Assembly: GCA_019058515.1 (NCBI GenBank)
Contig: JAHPYY010000185.1
Coordinates: forward strand, 1 to 63,087
DNA length: 63,087 nt
Direction: 5' to 3'
From: Promethearchaeota archaeon
Lineage (GTDB): Archaea > Asgardarchaeota > Lokiarchaeia > Sigynarchaeales > SOKP01
Within the stretch, counting starts at the first letter, position 1, and each line of letters begins with the position of its first letter. The notes beneath the pieces were generated by a model that saw only the letters and a program-made list of their open reading frames with translations, was not told the origin of the DNA and searched no databases. Below are positions 26,148 to 35,406 of this stretch, piece after piece. The position numbers were made by a program, and so were the translations under genes.

Positions 26148-27329
26148 AAAAAAAAAATAATAGGAATAATCTTCCTTGTTATCATCATTTTAGTTGGATT
26201 GGGTATTAGTATTGTATTCTACTTAAGCCTGCCCAGATCTACTCCCAATGCTGACTATACTTATAGTCTGGAAAACGCCTTTCCAAACTTATCCTTTGAT
26301 CGTCCGTTATACTTGAACGCTCCCAATGATGATTCCAATAGGATTTTTATTACAGAACAAGTTGGACAGATATACTTTATTTCAACCGATCAAGAGACAT
26401 TTCAAAAAACGCTCTTCCTTGACATATCGTCTAAGGTAAAATACGGAGGAGAGCAAGGGCTTTTAGGGCTTGCTTTCCATCCAGACTTCAAGAATAACAG
26501 ATATTTTTACGTGGATTACACACAAGCAGACACCGGGAATACAATCTTATCAAGATTTTCTGTGGAAATCGACAATTCAAATCAAGCAAATAGTTCTAGC
26601 GAAGTGGTTTTGTTAGACATTCCTCAGCCCTATTCGAACCATAACGGAGGTCAAATTGCTTTTGGACCGGACGGACATTTATATATCGGTTTAGGAGATG
26701 GAGGAGACGCTGGAGATCCCTTTGGAAACGGACAAAATCGTAAGACGCTTTTAGGGTCAATACTTAGAATTGATGTGGATTCAGGCTCACCTTACGGAAT
26801 TCCGCTTGATAACCCTTTTTACGGTAATGCACAAGGATATAAGGAAGAAATTTACGCATTTGGTTTGCGGAATCCTTGGAGGTTTAGTTTTGATTCAGAA
26901 ACGGGAACTCTCTGGGTAGCAGATGTTGGACAAGGCGCTTGGGAAGAGCTCGATATCGTCGAGAACGGCAAGAATTACGGATGGAACACGAGAGAAGGAA
27001 GCCACGACTACCAACCAAACACGAATAGCACTCCAATCGTCGATCCTGTGTACGAATACGACCATTCTCTTGGCAGATCAGTTACTGGTGGATATGTGTA
27101 CCGTGGAGCAAGTTTGACAGGGTTAGTTGGAAAATATATCTACGGTGACTATATATCAGGTACAATCTGGGCACTGGAGTATTCTAATGGAGTAACACAG
27201 AATAGCTCAGCACTATTTGAATCAGATTTACAAATTGCATCGTTTGGAGTTGATAACAATCAGGAACTTTATATCTGCGCTTTTGATGGAAATATTTATA
27301 AGATAGTGGCGTCTACTCAAGAATCTTAA
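26145..27329 (+). CDS. Membrane-anchored PQQ-type sugar dehydrogenase (glucose/sorbosone dehydrogenase family)
   Basis: A six-bladed beta-propeller oxidoreductase of the soluble aldose dehydrogenase/YliI type. It has EQVGQIYFIS, GGEQGLLGLAFHPDF, NHNGGQIAFGPDGHLYIGLGDGGDAGD, GLRNPWRFSFD, VADVGQGAWEE and GGYVYRG, spaced as in the family; the His of NHNGG is the usual catalytic base. I start it at CTG 26145, which adds a Lys-rich segment and membrane helix (about residues 6-27), placing the propeller outside. It is about 394 residues. PQQ or a similar cofactor is expected; no PQQ biosynthesis genes are present. It converges with the archaeosortase gene, overlapping by four bases. Confidence 0.88.
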   Translation: MKKKIIGIIFLVIIILVGLGISIVFYLSLPRSTPNADYTYSLENAFPNLSFDRPLYLNAPNDDSNRIFITEQVGQIYFISTDQETFQKTLFLDISSKVKYGGEQGLLGLAFHPDFKNNRYFYVDYTQADTGNTILSRFSVEIDNSNQANSSSEVVLLDIPQPYSNHNGGQIAFGPDGHLYIGLGDGGDAGDPFGNGQNRKTLLGSILRIDVDSGSPYGIPLDNPFYGNAQGYKEEIYAFGLRNPWRFSFDSETGTLWVADVGQGAWEELDIVENGKNYGWNTREGSHDYQPNTNSTPIVDPVYEYDHSLGRSVTGGYVYRGASLTGLVGKYIYGDYISGTIWALEYSNGVTQNSSALFESDLQIASFGVDNNQELYICAFDGNIYKIVASTQES

Positions 27330-28432
27330 GCTTTTTTATTTTTCTCTACTTTTAATTCACTAATTTTCTCGGATTCAGCGGGAGCTCCTTTTTTGAATTT
27401 TTGCTTAATATAAGCTCCCGTGTATATTATGCTTATTATAAACTCTGGAATCCACTTGTGCATTAGCAACATAATTATTGCCGCTATAAAGGAGGACGCA
27501 GCGCTTATTGAGACATGTATATCTTCCCAAGGGTATCCTATGAAATACAATTCGATCTGTATTAACATTCTTATGATATTCACTACATAGAAGATTGCAG
27601 AGGATACCACAAGGGCTTTCGTCTTACGCCAGACGATATCTTTTTTTGTTGCTGGATCTTTAGAGTGGGGCGTGAAAAGGATAATTCCGGCGAATACCAC
27701 GATTGCTTGAACCCCAGTGCAAAAAGTCTCAAAAAAAATGTTAGGTCTTCCCGGGATATCAAAATACCAGAAATATTTCCCTATTGGAAGGTACACCGCA
27801 TCAGTACCCATGTTGAAGAACAAATTTAGAAAAAAAACCGTTTGCTTTACCACTATTTCGTGGAGCCAGAAGTTCATTTCCGTGTCGAAAAACGAATAGA
27901 TGAGATACGCGGATAAAGGGGCTCCAATTGCTAATAGAATGATGGAACGAATGGAGAATATGTACTTTCGCCCCTCAAATTCGATGATCGGACCGCTTTC
28001 CAGAGATTCGTCGAATTCCGCATATTCCAACTCTCCTTTCTCTTCTTTTAACTTAAATTGGAAGCGGTGAAAAATTATTATGTCTAATATCAGAAGCAAT
28101 GGCAACATGACAACTGCCAGATTAAACCGAAAGGGAGACTCCATAAATGGGATAGAATATCCTATGGAGAATATAAATAAAAGATTCAAGATATGCGAAA
28201 TAAAATAATATATGCTAGGTTTTGAAAAAATCGCTCTAAACATCCCTTTACTGTAAATCTTCATTAAAAATAATACAACAATGATATTCAAAGGTATCCC
28301 AATAGTCGTCAAAACTACGCTAAATACATTGAAGAGCGTTGCGCTCGTAAATCCGATTAGAAAGGAGGAAACTGAGTTTAATAGTAATAACGATATTATC
28401 GCAAGCGTAATGAACTTGAGTTTAGGTTTCAT
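27326..28432 (-). CDS. Archaeosortase/exosortase-family transpeptidase
   Basis: A 368-residue polytopic membrane protein starting at ATG 28432. The exosortase/archaeosortase triad is complete: Cys238 in FETFCTGVQAIVVFAG, Arg288 in VVNIIRMLIQ and His306 in EDIHVSISA, all in the membrane-embedded C-terminal half. The N-terminal part has about five helices and a charged loop. These enzymes cut a C-terminal PxF-CTERM-like signal and attach surface proteins to lipid. No protein here shows an obvious tripartite CTERM signal: the surface proteins at 2737, 13662 and 60234 end with a plain helix and basic residues. Its substrate is therefore probably encoded elsewhere. Confidence 0.85.
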   Translation of the reverse strand: MKPKLKFITLAIISLLLLNSVSSFLIGFTSATLFNVFSVVLTTIGIPLNIIVVLFLMKIYSKGMFRAIFSKPSIYYFISHILNLLFIFSIGYSIPFMESPFRFNLAVVMLPLLLILDIIIFHRFQFKLKEEKGELEYAEFDESLESGPIIEFEGRKYIFSIRSIILLAIGAPLSAYLIYSFFDTEMNFWLHEIVVKQTVFFLNLFFNMGTDAVYLPIGKYFWYFDIPGRPNIFFETFCTGVQAIVVFAGIILFTPHSKDPATKKDIVWRKTKALVVSSAIFYVVNIIRMLIQIELYFIGYPWEDIHVSISAASSFIAAIIMLLMHKWIPEFIISIIYTGAYIKQKFKKGAPAESEKISELKVEKNKKA

Positions 28433-28486
28433 TATCTCATTAAAAACGAATTATAGTAAAAAATCTAATGGTTAATTTTTAAAAAA

Positions 28487-28530
28487 ACTTACGAGGACAT
28501 TTAAATCGATTACTAATAGTGTCCATTTTC
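28487..28530. repeat. Stray copy of the CPBP-unit boundary sequence
   Basis: These 44 bases (ACTTACGAGGACATTTAAAT and following) are nearly identical to 31289-31332, and more distantly to 32613-32656, which form the joints between the tandem CPBP protease units. The copy here lies before the first unit and is separated from it by about 1.5 kb of unrelated DNA carrying two broken genes. Confidence 0.75.
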
Positions 28531-28600
28531 ACTTAATTTAGGAATATTTCTTTTACTATCTATCTAGGCAGAATTTCTTTTTCCTTAGTGTTTTTAAAGA

Positions 28601-29214
28601 TTATTTTAAAGGATGTTCTTCATTTGTCATACTTGTGTTTTTTAACAATTTTATAGCTCTTTTTCCTAATTTATATGCTTGTATTAATATTTCTTTCTTT
28701 TCTAATATTTTTCCTTTTTGATAACAAGAAGGTACACATATATCACCTATGTATTTTCCTCTGAGAACTTCAATTGTTAATTTCATAGGTTTTGTAATAA
28801 AATAACCATGTTCATAATCATCTCTTCCAAATGTACACAAAATTATGTGTCCTTTTCCATCGAATTTATCAGCATAACGTGGATTATTAAAATAGGGGGA
28901 AAATCTGTCAATAAAACATTTCATTTGTGCGGATACACCTTGCCAATAAACAGGAGTAGCCCAGATGATCAGATTAGCTTCTAAAAATCTCTCTAAAAGT
29001 TTTGGGTAATCATCATCTGCTCTTTTATCATCTCTATTATGACTATCATCAATTAATTCACCAACAGGTCTTATTAGAAAGTCATCTAAATAAATTTTGT
29101 TTATAGTTGCTCCGAAAGTTTTTGCTCCTTTCAATACTTCATCTGCTAATAAATCTGAATTACAATTTTTTCTAGGACTTCCTATTAATGCTAAAGCTTT
29201 CGTTTTAAAACCAT
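28601..29214 (-). pseudogene. NADPH-dependent FMN reductase/flavodoxin-like protein, frameshifted near its start
   Basis: The long open part (28601-29134, 177 residues) has flavodoxin-fold features: LIIWATPVYWQGVSAQMKCFIDRF is the typical NADPH-dependent FMN reductase loop. The same frame upstream still encodes the classic N-terminal strand ALALIGSPRKNCNSD, but no ATG, GTG or TTG precedes it before a stop. An ATG at 29214 lies one base out of frame: adding one base to the short A/T runs at 29203-29210 would give MVLKTKALALIGSPRKN. A one-base deletion (real or a sequencing error) is the simplest reading. If the deletion is real, only a truncated product from TTG 29134 could form, without the FMN phosphate loop. 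Confidence 0.75.
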
Positions 29215-29576
29215 TTTATTTTATTCAATAAAAGAAATAAATTTTCCTACTTTAAAAATATCATTTACAAGATTATTCAAGTCTCTTATTTTTTTTTATT
29301 AAATTTTCATTGAAATCAGACTCTGAATTTACAATTACTTTAAAATTGAGCTTGTACTAAAATTTATAAAAACGGGTTTCAATTAAATTCACACCTTAAA
29401 ATGTTTAATTGTGAGCAAGCTTATGTATATTGCTCCTATAATTAAATTTCCGATTAATGATATAAATAATACCACTCGAAAAAATCTAAAAATTTAATTG
29501 TTATCAATAAAAAAATAGTAAATTCATTAATTACTAAATATTAGGTAGAAAAATAAGCACTTAAGTGATATTAAAT
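29215..29576. other. Intergenic region without recognised features
   Basis: An AT-rich stretch of about 360 bases between two damaged genes. No ORF, repeat or RNA structure is convincing. A TATA-like region near 29530-29550 could have served the hydrolase remnant. Confidence 0.35.
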
Positions 29577-30027
29577 GTGCCAAAAGTAAAAGCAAACAAT
29601 ATAGAATTAGAATATGATACATTTGGAGATAGAACTTCAGAACCTTTGCTTCTTTGGGATTAGCTGCACAAATGATTCAATGGTCTGAAGAATTTTGTGA
29701 AATGCTTGTCGAACAGAAGTTTTTGTGCTTAGGTTTGATAATAGAGACGTTGGTTTATCAACGAAATTTGAACACTTAGGAGTTCCGAACACAATAAAGG
29801 TATTTGATGCTATTCAAAGAGGAGAAGAAATCACTTATGATTATACTACTAAAGATATGGTAGATGATGCTATAGGATTATTGGATGCACTGGGGATAGA
29901 AAAGGCACATATATGTGGTGCATCTATGGGTGCTGCAATAACGCAAACTATAGGCTATAGGCATCCTGATCGGGTACTTAGCCTAGCACCAATTATGGGA
30001 ACAACAGGAAATCCTGATCTTCTATGA
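29577..30027 (+). pseudogene. Alpha/beta-hydrolase remnant, frameshifted and 3'-truncated
   Basis: From GTG 29577 the frame encodes an alpha/beta-hydrolase N-terminus (KVKANNIELEYDTFGDR, then EPLLL) and hits TAG about 29 codons in. A second frame continues with GLAAQMIQWSEEFCEMLVEQKF, and a third with LRFDNRDVGLSTK. GASMGAAITQ (nucleophile elbow, Ser) and YRHPDRVLSLAPIMG follow before TGA at 30025. Intact family members are about 280-300 residues, so the C-terminal half with the catalytic Asp/His is missing. The truncation point falls at 30031, where the first CPBP repeat unit begins, implying that a rearrangement removed the 3' half. The second frame change needs one extra T in the run around 29720. 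Confidence 0.8.
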
Positions 30028-30099
30028 ACAAATTTGTTTAAATACAGAGCAATACATGGGATTCTGATCACAAAAAAGAAACTTAATTTCTCTTTTTAA

Positions 30100-31119
30100 T
30101 TACGACCTTAAATCTTCTTCAGCTATCTTCTCCCCAGTATCTTTTTTCCACATTTTCTCAATAGGTATTAAAGCTAGCGTGAAAATTATTAAAATAAGTA
30201 TGCCAAGTTCTATAGCGAGAGGAATGGAAGTAAATAGATTCATATCCACATTAAAGGAAGTGTGAAGTAAGATGCATCCTAATAAATTTCTATCTGATTT
30301 GTTATAATACCATGTGAATAAAATACCAAGTGGGATGTTATATACAAATCGAATTAAAAAACCCGGTAGTCCACCTGCATAAAGACCGTTAAAATGAAGA
30401 GGAGCGTGCCATATGGACCAAATTACACCTATAATCAACCCTGTAACTAGAGGGCTGAATCTCTTTTGAACGCGAGGAGTTAAAAATCCCCGCCATCCCG
30501 GTTCTTCGTTTAATGGTCCTCCAACTAAACTAAATGGATAAAGCATAAGAGTATTCAAAAAAATAAGAAGTAAGTTAAAATCTGCGGGAATTGGTTGTCC
30601 CAAAAGAATATATATTAAAAACCCTCCCATAGAGGTTAAGATAAAAAGAATAAACGCAACTACGAGATATAGGTTTTTTCCTTTCACTCCATTTATTTTT
30701 TCAAATAAGACTTCCATGTTTTCGTTATTTGAATATTTCCCAGAAACTATTAGTCCCACAATAAATGAAATAATGACGCTAACTATAATCGTATATATAT
30801 ACGGAATATTTAAGGAAAACACAAGATTCACAGTCCCATTGAAAACTAACAAAACAAGAGCAATAATAAAAATAACTGCAAACACTATCAACCTTTTCCT
30901 ACTAACTTTTCCGAAGTTAAACTCATTTCCTTTCCAATTGATAAGCATTGCGGACAGAGAAGGTCCAAAAGCACCTAACAAACAAATAAAAACAAGAACT
31001 ACTTGATCTCCAATAGCAATAAATGGAGCTAAAATCCAAGTCCCCCACGAAATCGCGAATGTGATAGCAATAAAGCTATATATTTGTTTAAACTTGTTCT
31101 CATTGTGATTTCTTAGCAT
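30100..31119 (-). CDS. CPBP-family intramembrane glutamic protease, copy 1
   Basis: A 339-residue polytopic membrane protein starting at ATG 31119. It carries the CPBP/Abi motifs: NEEPGWRGFL (E205, E206 and R210), WHAPLHFNG (H238) and LLHTSFN (H286, N290). Family members include type II CAAX prenyl endopeptidases and bacteriocin-immunity proteins; the substrate cannot be told. About eight helices are predicted. The sequence is close to copies 2 and 3 along the whole length. It is the first of three tandem copies, next to the hydrolase remnant. All motif residues are intact, so it may be functional. Confidence 0.9.
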   Translation of the reverse strand: MLRNHNENKFKQIYSFIAITFAISWGTWILAPFIAIGDQVVLVFICLLGAFGPSLSAMLINWKGNEFNFGKVSRKRLIVFAVIFIIALVLLVFNGTVNLVFSLNIPYIYTIIVSVIISFIVGLIVSGKYSNNENMEVLFEKINGVKGKNLYLVVAFILFILTSMGGFLIYILLGQPIPADFNLLLIFLNTLMLYPFSLVGGPLNEEPGWRGFLTPRVQKRFSPLVTGLIIGVIWSIWHAPLHFNGLYAGGLPGFLIRFVYNIPLGILFTWYYNKSDRNLLGCILLHTSFNVDMNLFTSIPLAIELGILILIIFTLALIPIEKMWKKDTGEKIAEEDLRS

Positions 31120-31415
31120 TATGATTACGTAAAATAAAAAGCATTTATAAAGTTGATCAAATCTCTTCGATCTGAATTATACCATGCAAAATTAGATTAA
31201 CAGCTTATGTAAGAAACCATAATATGGGTGATCCGGTTCGTATTAAAAGGAAATGAAATTGGCAAGATTGAATTTTAATTTTAAAATAATTTACGAGGAC
31301 ATTTAAATCGATTACTATTAGTGTCTATTTTCAATGATTTACCCAATTTGTTTAAATACAGAGCAATACATGGCTGCTCTGATCCAAAAAAAAGAAACTT
31401 AATTTCTCTTTTTAA

Positions 31416-32435
31416 TTACGACCTTAAATCTTCTTCAGCTATCTTCTCCCCAGTATCTTTTTTCCACATTTTCCCAATTGGTATTAAAGCCAAAATGAAA
31501 ATGATAAAGACAACCAAACCAAGGTCTGCAGCGAGAGGAATGGAAACAAATAGATTCAGATACACATTACTTGAGGCGTGAAGTATGATGCATCCTAATA
31601 AATTTCCATCCGATTTGTTATAGTACCACGTAAATAAAATACCAAGTGGGATGTTATATACAAATCGAAATAGAAATCCCAGTAATCCATTTCCATAAAA
31701 TCCGTTAAAATGAAGAGGAGCGTGCCATAGGGACCAGATTACACCTATAATCAACCCAGTAACTAAAGGGTTGAATCTCTTTTGAACGCGGGGAGTTAAA
31801 AAACCTCGCCATCCCGGTTCTTCGTTTAAGGGTCCTCCAAATAAACTAAATGGATAGTTTATAAGAGTAATCAAAAAAATAAGAAGAAGGTTAAAATCTG
31901 CGGGAATTGGTTGTCCCAAAAGAATATATATTAAAAAGCCTCCCATAGAGGTTAATATAGGAAGAATAAACGCAAACACGAGATATAGGTTTTTTCCTTT
32001 CACTCCGTTTATTTTTCCAAATAAGACTTTCATGTTTTCGTTATTTGAATATTTTCCAGAAACCATTAGTCCCGCAATAAACGAAACGACGACACAAACT
32101 ATAATAGCAAATATATACTGAATATTTAAGGAAAACCCAAGACTCAAAATCACATTGAAAACTTCCATAATAAGAGCAAGAATAAAAATAACTGCAAACA
32201 CTATCAGCCTTTTCCTACTAACTTTTCCGAATTTAAAATCATTTCCTTTCCAACTAATAATCATAGCGGACAGAGACGGTCCAAAAGCACCTACCAAACA
32301 AATAAAAATAAGAACTACTTGATCTCCATTAGCAATAAATGGAGCTAAAATCCAAATAACCCATGATATTGTGAATGTGATAGCAATAAAGCTATATATT
32401 TGTTTAAACTCGTTCTCATTGTGATTTCTTAGCAT
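31416..32435 (-). CDS. CPBP-family intramembrane glutamic protease, copy 2
   Basis: A 339-residue paralogue of copies 1 and 3, starting at ATG 32435, with the same motif set: NEEPGWRGFL, WHAPLHFNGFYGNG and LHASSN. Differences from copy 1 are mostly conservative hydrophobic swaps in helices, such as the stretch after GMxVSGKYSNN and the last two helices (PLAADLGLVVFIIF against PLAIELGILILIIF). The loops around the motifs are nearly unchanged, consistent with purifying selection on the active site. The same leader and joint sequences flank it, so each copy probably has its own promoter. Confidence 0.9.
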   Translation of the reverse strand: MLRNHNENEFKQIYSFIAITFTISWVIWILAPFIANGDQVVLIFICLVGAFGPSLSAMIISWKGNDFKFGKVSRKRLIVFAVIFILALIMEVFNVILSLGFSLNIQYIFAIIVCVVVSFIAGLMVSGKYSNNENMKVLFGKINGVKGKNLYLVFAFILPILTSMGGFLIYILLGQPIPADFNLLLIFLITLINYPFSLFGGPLNEEPGWRGFLTPRVQKRFNPLVTGLIIGVIWSLWHAPLHFNGFYGNGLLGFLFRFVYNIPLGILFTWYYNKSDGNLLGCIILHASSNVYLNLFVSIPLAADLGLVVFIIFILALIPIGKMWKKDTGEKIAEEDLRS

Positions 32436-32740
32436 TATGATTACGTAAAAGATAAAGAATTTATAAAGTTGATCAAATCCATTCGATCTGAATTATGCCT
32501 TGCAAAATTAGATTAGCAAAACACATATGAACCTACAATATTGGTGATCTGGTTCGCTTTTAATAAATATTAAAAGGAAATGAAATCGGTAAGATTGAAT
32601 TTCAATTTTAAAATAACTTACGAGGACATTAAATCAACTATAAATAAGGTCTATTATCAAATAATTACCCGATTTGTTTAAATACAGAGCAATACACGGC
32701 TGCTCTGATCACAAAAATGAAATTTAATCTCTCTTTTTAA

Positions 32741-33760
32741 TTACGACCTTAAATCGTCTTTGACTATCTCCTCCCCAACATCTTTTTTCCACATTTTCTC
32801 AATAGGTATTAACACCAGCGAGAAAATTATGGAGATAAGCATGCCAAGTTCTATAGCGAGAGGAAGGGAAGCAAATAATCCCACATACATATTGGTTGAA
32901 GCGTGAAGCAAGATGCATCCTAATAAATTTCTATCTGATTTGTTATAATACCATGTGAATAAAATACCAAGTGGGATGTTATATACAAATCGAATTAGAA
33001 ATCCCGATAATCCATTTCCATAAAATCCGTTAAAATGAAGAGGAGCGTGCCATACAGACCAGATTACACCTATAAACAACCCTGTAACTAAAGGGCTGAA
33101 TCTCTTTTGAACGCGGGGAGTTAAAAAGCCCCTCCATCCTGGTTCTTCGTTTAATGGTCCTCCAAATAAACTAAATGGATAAATCATAAGAGTACTCACA
33201 AAAATAAAAAGTAGGTTAAAATCTGTGGGAATTAGTTGTCCCAAAAGAATATATATTAAAAAACCTCCCATAGAGGTTAATATAGGAAAAACAAACGCAA
33301 CTACGAGATATAAGTTTTTTCCTTTCACTCCATTGATTTTTTCAAATAATACATTCATGTGTTCATTATTTGAATATTTCCCAGAAATCATTAATCCCGT
33401 AATAAATGAAATAATGACACCAACTATAATCGAATATATATACTGAATATTTAAGGAAAGCCCAAGAGTCCAAATCACATATAAAACTAACAAAACAAGA
33501 GCAATAATAAAAATAACTATAAACACTATCAGTCTTTTCCTACTAGCTTTTCCAAAATTAAAATCATTTTCTTTCCAACTAATAAGCATCGCGGACAAAG
33601 AAGGTCCAAAAGCACCTAACAAACCAACAAAAGAAAGAACTCCTTGATCTCCAAAAGCAATAAATGGAGCTAAAATCCAAATACTCCACGAAATCAAGAA
33701 TGTGATACCTACAAAAAGATATACCTGTTTAAACTCGTTCGCATTTTGATTTCTTAGCAA
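32741..33760 (-). CDS. CPBP-family intramembrane glutamic protease, copy 3
   Basis: A 339-residue paralogue with intact NEEPGWRGFL, WHAPLHFNGFYGNG and LHASTN motifs. By eye it is the most divergent of the three in the first 60 residues (for example VYLFVGITFLISWSIW), though it ends with the same IEKMWKKD tail as copy 1. Its start codon, at 33760, reads TTG where the other two copies have ATG, so its translation rate may differ. It is the most upstream copy in the transcription direction. Function as for copy 1; the substrate is unknown. Confidence 0.88.
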   Translation of the reverse strand: MLRNQNANEFKQVYLFVGITFLISWSIWILAPFIAFGDQGVLSFVGLLGAFGPSLSAMLISWKENDFNFGKASRKRLIVFIVIFIIALVLLVLYVIWTLGLSLNIQYIYSIIVGVIISFITGLMISGKYSNNEHMNVLFEKINGVKGKNLYLVVAFVFPILTSMGGFLIYILLGQLIPTDFNLLFIFVSTLMIYPFSLFGGPLNEEPGWRGFLTPRVQKRFSPLVTGLFIGVIWSVWHAPLHFNGFYGNGLSGFLIRFVYNIPLGILFTWYYNKSDRNLLGCILLHASTNMYVGLFASLPLAIELGMLISIIFSLVLIPIEKMWKKDVGEEIVKDDLRS

Positions 33761-33940
33761 TATGATTACGCAAAAGAAAAAGCATTTATAAAGTTGATCA
33801 AATCTCCTCGATCTGAATTATACCATGCAAAATTAGATTAATAGCGCGTGTATGAAACCATAATATAGTTGATCTAATTCGTTTTTAAAAAATATTAAAA
33901 AGAAATGATATTGGCAAGATTGAGTTTTAATTTTAACAAA

Positions 33941-34404
33941 ACTTGCAAGGAACCAAAAATGAAACGAGTCTTGAAGTATTTAGGCGCTAAAATCGCTACA
34001 GGTAGTGGAATCCATCTTTTTCAACAAAGAATAGACCTTGTTGTAGTTAATAACTTGCTTTCAACGATGAAATACTTACGATTTATCGTTACTACTTAAA
34101 TTTTCGAACTAGACGCTATATATCTATAAATAAAATTTCACTTTCTTATCAGAATTCGTGAATTTTCAGAGTTTTTATTGAATCAAACCTTTTTATCTGA
34201 TATAATTAAGGAGCAGGGTTTCTTGGTTGATTTCTTTCATTAGGGTTGAGAAACATCAAATATTAAATATTGATGAACTTGGATTATTTTTGATTCAAAT
34301 CTTATAATATTCTTATTTGTCATTGCAAGCATAAGACTTTAATCTCAAATTCATTTAATATTATTATCTTTCTTAGTATTTTTCAGGGGAGGTTGTGAGG
34401 TATA
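33941..34404. other. Intergenic region downstream of the CPBP array
   Basis: About 460 bases with no convincing gene. A 64-codon plus-strand ORF starting at 33905 overlaps the repeat-unit end and has no recognisable domain. The segment 34255-34290 has short AT-rich direct repeats (AAATATTAAATATTGATG). An AGGGGAGGTTGTGAGG purine run at 34386-34401 lies just before ATG 34405 and probably includes that gene's Shine-Dalgarno. Confidence 0.4.
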
Positions 34405-35385
34405 ATGAAAGTGTTATTGACAGGTGCGTTTGGAAATGTAGGGACATATACCCTACAAGAGCTTTTGAACCGAGATTACGAAGTTATTTGTTTTGATATT
34501 AAGACTAAAAGAAACGGAAAAGTGTGGAAAAAGTTAACTAAAAAGGGATCGTTTAAGACAATCTGGGGCGATATTACTGATGAAAGATCAGTTTTGGAAG
34601 CTATGGATTCAGTTGATTGTATTTTACACCTTGCAGCAATCATTCCTCCGACATCAGAGAAGATTCCGGATTTGGCAATGAAAGTAAATGTCAATGGAAC
34701 TAAAAATATCGTTAAAGCAGCGTTTACTCAAGAAAAGAAACCTAAAGTAATATTAGTCATTTCCGTATCAGTGCACGGTCCTCGGATGCATTTAGAACCT
34801 CCTATTAGGGGGGACAATCCATTTAATCCAACAAATGTTTACACCAATTCAAAAATAAAAGCCGAAAAAATTGTTAGAGAAAGTGGTTTGCCTTGGACTA
34901 TTGTAAGATTAGGCGCTGTTCTTCCGGTAGGTGGAGACCTTAGCGCCATTAACGAAGCCTGGGAAATACCCCTTAAACAACGGATCGAGTGCATCCATAG
35001 CAGAGATGTAGGAGTTGCTTTAGCAAACGGAGTAAAAGTTGATATTAATGAAGAGATATTATTATTAGGAGGTGGAAGTAGCTGTCAGTATACCAGTGGG
35101 GAATTTTTCAAAAAGCTTTTTGGTACTGTTGGGATAAAAATGTTTCCCGAGTCTGCTTTCGTAGATCCAGGTCCTCCCGAGGAAAATCCAGACGATTGGT
35201 ATTTTATCGATTGGATGGATACAAAAGAGGCTCAAGCGTTATTAAATTTTCAAAACTCGTCATTTGAGGATTATTTGAAGGAGTTAAAAGAATACCTCGG
35301 AGTTTTGCGATACCTGGCAAAATTATTCAGTCCTATTGTCTATAGGATGTTATTGAAAAAATCACCGTACTACAAGAAAAAATAA
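34405..35385 (+). CDS. NAD-dependent epimerase/dehydratase (extended SDR)
   Basis: A 326-residue extended short-chain dehydrogenase starting at ATG 34405 after a strong purine-rich ribosome site (GGGGAGGTTGTGAGG). The N-terminal Rossmann motif LLTGAFGNVG (residues 5-13), CILHLAAIIPP (73-82), ISVSVHGP (119-126) and the catalytic YTNSK (Y146, K150) are all present. Family members epimerise or dehydrate nucleotide sugars or reduce other small carbonyl compounds. The C-terminal substrate-binding part is shorter than in UDP-sugar epimerases, and the last 30 residues are basic (KKSPYYKKK). No sugar-biosynthesis neighbours are present, so the substrate is undefined. Confidence 0.85.
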   Translation: MKVLLTGAFGNVGTYTLQELLNRDYEVICFDIKTKRNGKVWKKLTKKGSFKTIWGDITDERSVLEAMDSVDCILHLAAIIPPTSEKIPDLAMKVNVNGTKNIVKAAFTQEKKPKVILVISVSVHGPRMHLEPPIRGDNPFNPTNVYTNSKIKAEKIVRESGLPWTIVRLGAVLPVGGDLSAINEAWEIPLKQRIECIHSRDVGVALANGVKVDINEEILLLGGGSSCQYTSGEFFKKLFGTVGIKMFPESAFVDPGPPEENPDDWYFIDWMDTKEAQALLNFQNSSFEDYLKELKEYLGVLRYLAKLFSPIVYRMLLKKSPYYKKK

Positions 35386-35406
35386 TTCCCGCAAGATGAT
35401 GTAAAA

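Larger units (their letters stand above)
30031..33940. repeat. Three tandem CPBP-protease repeat units
   Basis: Each unit begins with the sequence AATTTGTTTAAATACAGAGC at 30031, 31345 and, with one difference, 32671, giving periods of about 1314 and 1326 bases. A unit contains one minus-strand CPBP protease gene, its 5' leader (TTATAAAGTTGATCAAAT and following) and a joint sequence (ACGAGGACATT). The DNA similarity extends through coding and non-coding parts, so the array arose by tandem duplication of whole units. Unit 3 ends near 33940 in a partial joint (AACTTGCAAGG). Confidence 0.85.

Noticed and set aside
30031..33940. Possible CRISPR-like or IS array because of repeated short sequences
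   Set aside because: The repeats are about 1.3 kb apart and each unit holds a full protease gene; there are no short direct repeats with spacers, no transposase and no terminal inverted repeats.
33905..34099. 64-codon plus-strand ORF after the CPBP array
   Set aside because: It overlaps the end of a repeat unit, has no ribosome site at its start and no protein-like pattern; I treat it as chance.
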